8,147 nt of DNA from Erysipelotrichaceae bacterium (GTDB lineage: Bacteria > Bacillota_I > Bacilli_A > Erysipelotrichales > Erysipelotrichaceae). Both the position numbers and the translations under genes were made by a program. The notes below the pieces were generated by a model that made no database searches, had not been told where the DNA came from, and was given only the letters and a program-made list of their open reading frames with translations. The stretch covers positions 1 to 8,147 of the forward strand of contig CAAEVI010000153.1 in the NCBI GenBank assembly GCA_900759455.1, given 5' to 3'. Shown one piece after another: positions 6,163 through 8,147 of this stretch. Numbering within the stretch: position 1 is the stretch's first letter; the number at the start of each line of letters is the position of its first letter.

Positions 6163-6723
6163 AAGTTCAAACAATTCATTACAGTTCCCAATCTTCTCTG
6201 CTATATCCGTATCGCATTGATCCCTTATTTTGCGTATACTTATCTTCACGCAGACAGAATGACTGATTATCTTTATGCGGCCTTTTTGCTCGCCGTGATG
6301 GAGATCACCGATTTTCTCGACGGCTTCATCGCCCGGCGTTATCATATGATTACCGACGTGGGAAAGATCATCGATCCGATCGCAGATAAGCTGCTGCAGC
6401 TTACCTTGCTGGTCCTTCTGTTGTATCATTATCCTTCAGCCGCCTTTGTATTGGCCCTGTTTTTGATCAAAGAAGCCAGCATGGCTGTATGCGGACTGCT
6501 TTCAATCAGAAAAAAATGCCGGCTGGACGGCGCTTTATGGTGCGGAAAGATCTCAACGACCGTATTTTATATCTGCATGATCGTATTGATCCTGTTCCCT
6601 AAGATCTCACCTTCAGCTGCTGATTTTCTGCTTTGCATCACTGCCTGCTTCCTGCTCTATTCCTTTATCGTTTATATGAGCACTTATTATAAAATGTTGA
6701 AAAAAAACAGTCCTCTGCGCTAA
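6160..6723 (+). CDS. CDP-alcohol phosphatidyltransferase, PgsA-like
   Basis: An integral membrane phospholipid synthesis enzyme of 187 residues that transfers a phosphatidyl group from CDP-diacylglycerol to an alcohol. The full active-site motif is present: Asp51-x2-Asp54-Gly55-x2-Ala58-Arg59-x8-Gly68-x3-Asp72-x3-Asp76, whose aspartates bind divalent metal and CDP. The N-terminal ITVPNLLCYIRI-LIP is like phosphatidylglycerophosphate synthase (PgsA), so glycerol-3-phosphate is the likeliest acceptor. The segment around residue 127 reads WCGKISTTVFY rather than the more usual LGKIKT, so another acceptor, for example in a cardiolipin synthase of the CDP-alcohol type, cannot be ruled out. Further hydrophobic segments at about 78-112, 132-147 and 153-173 fit the family topology. 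It is transcribed alone, divergent from cydD and convergent with fakA, with its own promoter and terminator. Confidence 0.9.
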   Translation: MKFKQFITVPNLLCYIRIALIPYFAYTYLHADRMTDYLYAAFLLAVMEITDFLDGFIARRYHMITDVGKIIDPIADKLLQLTLLVLLLYHYPSAAFVLALFLIKEASMAVCGLLSIRKKCRLDGALWCGKISTTVFYICMIVLILFPKISPSAADFLLCITACFLLYSFIVYMSTYYKMLKKNSPLR

Positions 6724-6743
6724 ATTATGCAGAGGGCTTTTTT
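6709..6743 (+). terminator. Intrinsic terminator of the phosphatidyltransferase gene
   Basis: CCTCTGC (6712-6718) pairs with GCAGAGG (6729-6735) around a 10-base loop. A G-U and two Watson-Crick pairs extend the stem to AGT/GCT, and it ends in six T (6738-6743). The TAA stop codon (6721-6723) sits inside the loop, so the stem overlaps the last codons of the gene. Confidence 0.85.
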
Positions 6744-6758
6744 AACTGATGTAATGTG

Positions 6759-6800
6759 AAAAGGATCAGTTTCCTTATGATAGAGAAACTGATCCTTTTT
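6759..6800. terminator. Bidirectional intrinsic terminator between convergent genes
   Basis: AAAAGGATCAGTTTC (6759-6773) and GAAACTGATCCTTTT (6785-6799) form a perfect 15-bp stem with an 11-base loop. On the plus strand it ends in five T, giving a back-up stop for the phosphatidyltransferase. On the minus strand it ends in four T and is the only visible terminator for fakA, about 50 bases after its stop codon. The stretch between 6801 and 6849 holds no gene. Confidence 0.85.
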
Positions 6801-6849
6801 CGTTCATTTGTTTAACTGTATTTCTGTATTCGGCGCTTTCCCTGCGGCA

Positions 6850-8147
6850 TTACTCTACGCTCAGGATGAAAGAGTAAACAGGCTGTCCGCCGTTGTTGAT
6901 CTCAACCTCGGCACTGCCCATTGCCTCAATGTGAGCAGCCACGCGCTGTGCTTCTTCTTCGCTTGTTCCTTCGCCGTAAATCAGTGTAACGATTTCGCTT
7001 TCATCATCGACCATGGCATCTGCCAGACGGCACGCTGCTTCAATCTTGTCTTCAACGGAAACAACGATGTCTTTTTCGAGGATGCCCATGAATTGTCCGG
7101 CCTTGATTTCCATGCCTTCATAAGTTGTATCTTTGATGGCATAAGTGACCTGCCCGGTCTTCACCGTCGTAATCGCATCATTCATCTCTGATACATTTGT
7201 ATCAAAGTCGACATCCGGGTTAAACATGATGCAGGCACACAGTCCCTGCGGGATGCTCTTGCTTGGAATCACGTGAATGTTTTCATCCTCGCAGACAGTG
7301 GCTGCCTGCTGTGCTGCCATGATGATATTCGAGTTGTTCGGCAGCAGGAAAATATTCTCCGCATTTACCTTTCCGATTGCTTCGACAAAATCCTCTGTGG
7401 ACGGATTCATCGTCTGTCCGCCGCTGATGACATAATCACATCGCAGTTCCCGGAACATTTCTTTCAGTCCGTCTCCGGCCGCAACCGTAATGATTGCATA
7501 TTTCTTGCGTTCCTGCTGAACCGGTGCGGCATTTTTTACTGCCGCATTTACGGCATCATCATCTATCAGATTATCATGCTGTTCCTGCATGTTCTCCGCC
7601 TTTAATTTAACGAATGTACCATGTCTTCTGCCCATGCGCACTGCTTTTGCAGGCTCCAGCGTATGAACATGTACTTTTACGATATCATCATCGCGAACAC
7701 AGACAATGGAGTTACCGATCGTTGCCAGCTCTTCGCGCATGCTGTTTTCATCAAAGTTTCTTGCCCCAACATCAGAGAGTCGAATGATGAATTCCGTACA
7801 GAAGCCAAATTCATCGCTCTCCATCGCTGCACCGGCTTTATCGCTTTTTGCATCATTCGCCTGCGGCTTGATGACATCTCCGTGCATTGCGGAAAGGAAA
7901 CCTTCAAAGATCGTACACAGACCGCTGCCGCCGCTGTCGACAACGCCGACTTCAGCCAATACCGGAAGCAGTTCCGGCGTTCTTTCCAGTGACGCTCTTG
8001 ACTCCTCCAGCATCTTGCTCATGACTTCTTCGCATGTCACATCATCCTGATCCATGGCATAGGCATACGTATAATCAGCAGCTTCACGGACGACCGTCAG
8101 GATCGTTCCTTCGACCGGACGCATAACGGCACGATAGGCCACTCTGG
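6850..8147 (-). CDS. fakA: Fatty acid kinase subunit FakA (YloV/DAK2-domain protein), partial at N-terminus
   Basis: The ATP-binding kinase subunit that phosphorylates fatty acids held by FakB, feeding acyl-phosphate into phospholipid synthesis. About 431 residues are visible, numbering from the Val codon at 8142 as 1. The frame is open to the window edge and roughly 120 N-terminal residues are missing against the usual 550 or so. AYRAVMRPVEGTILTVVREA (2-21) and VGVVDSGGSGL (65-75) belong to the DAK2-like nucleotide-binding domain. The middle domain follows (about 110-190) with Cys115, His158 and His160, matching the zinc-binding Cys/His-x-His set of Staphylococcus aureus FakA. The C-terminal domain (214-430) carries DYVISGGQTMNPSTED (236-251). 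The upstream operon context lies outside the window. The valine codon at 8142 is internal, not a start. Phospholipid relevance is shared with the neighbouring convergent gene, though they are separate transcripts. Confidence 0.94.
   Translation of the reverse strand, partial: RVAYRAVMRPVEGTILTVVREAADYTYAYAMDQDDVTCEEVMSKMLEESRASLERTPELLPVLAEVGVVDSGGSGLCTIFEGFLSAMHGDVIKPQANDAKSDKAGAAMESDEFGFCTEFIIRLSDVGARNFDENSMREELATIGNSIVCVRDDDIVKVHVHTLEPAKAVRMGRRHGTFVKLKAENMQEQHDNLIDDDAVNAAVKNAAPVQQERKKYAIITVAAGDGLKEMFRELRCDYVISGGQTMNPSTEDFVEAIGKVNAENIFLLPNNSNIIMAAQQAATVCEDENIHVIPSKSIPQGLCACIMFNPDVDFDTNVSEMNDAITTVKTGQVTYAIKDTTYEGMEIKAGQFMGILEKDIVVSVEDKIEAACRLADAMVDDESEIVTLIYGEGTSEEEAQRVAAHIEAMGSAEVEINNGGQPVYSFILSVE

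Noticed and set aside
1..8147. CRISPR array, insertion sequence, tRNA or rRNA
   Set aside because: No regularly spaced direct repeats, transposase motifs, terminal repeats or tRNA/rRNA-like sequences were seen by eye.

Overview
The window looks like chromosomal DNA from a low-to-mid GC member of the Bacillota. Supporting signs are the FakA-type fatty acid kinase, strong AGGAGG-type ribosome binding sites, extended TGn -10 promoters, a GTG start and U-tailed intrinsic terminators. An Erysipelotrichia-like gut anaerobe would fit, but that placement is a guess; base composition looks near balanced by eye and was not computed. Six genes lie wholly inside the window and two are cut by its ends. 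Seven of the eight are on the minus strand; only the CDP-alcohol phosphatidyltransferase is on the plus strand.

Layout from left to right: (1) positions 1-998, minus, a ClC-type chloride channel/antiporter that loses its C-terminus at the window edge. (2) 1006-1722, minus, a HAD-superfamily phosphatase 7 bases upstream of the ClC gene, so the two are probably one transcript. It has its own extended -10 promoter overlaid by a 17-bp palindrome. (3) A hairpin terminator at 1795-1849. (4) 1853-5955, minus, a tightly overlapping four-gene operon: CydD-like ABC half-transporter, CydC-like half-transporter, YgbA-family protein and YbaN/DUF454 membrane protein, with junctions overlapping by 14, 1 and 4 bases. 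(5) A divergent intergenic region at 5956-6159 holding the operon's promoter with two adjacent palindromes, and a strong promoter facing the other way. (6) 6160-6723, plus, a PgsA-like CDP-alcohol phosphatidyltransferase. (7) Two terminator hairpins between convergent genes, the second able to work in both directions. (8) 6850-8147, minus, the C-terminal three quarters of fatty acid kinase subunit FakA.

The most interesting unit is the four-gene operon. It joins a CydDC-type heterodimeric exporter (linked in other bacteria to thiol or heme export, cytochrome bd assembly and nitric oxide tolerance) to YgbA, a cysteine-rich protein tied to nitrosative stress in enterobacteria, and to a small membrane protein of unknown function. 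No cydAB, NsrR-like site or local regulator gene is visible. The palindromes over the promoter resemble a MarR/SlyA-type operator for a regulator encoded elsewhere. The outer genes are mainly housekeeping: phospholipid synthesis (PgsA-like) and exogenous fatty acid activation (FakA), plus ion transport and a generic phosphatase. No CRISPR array, mobile element, tRNA or rRNA was seen.
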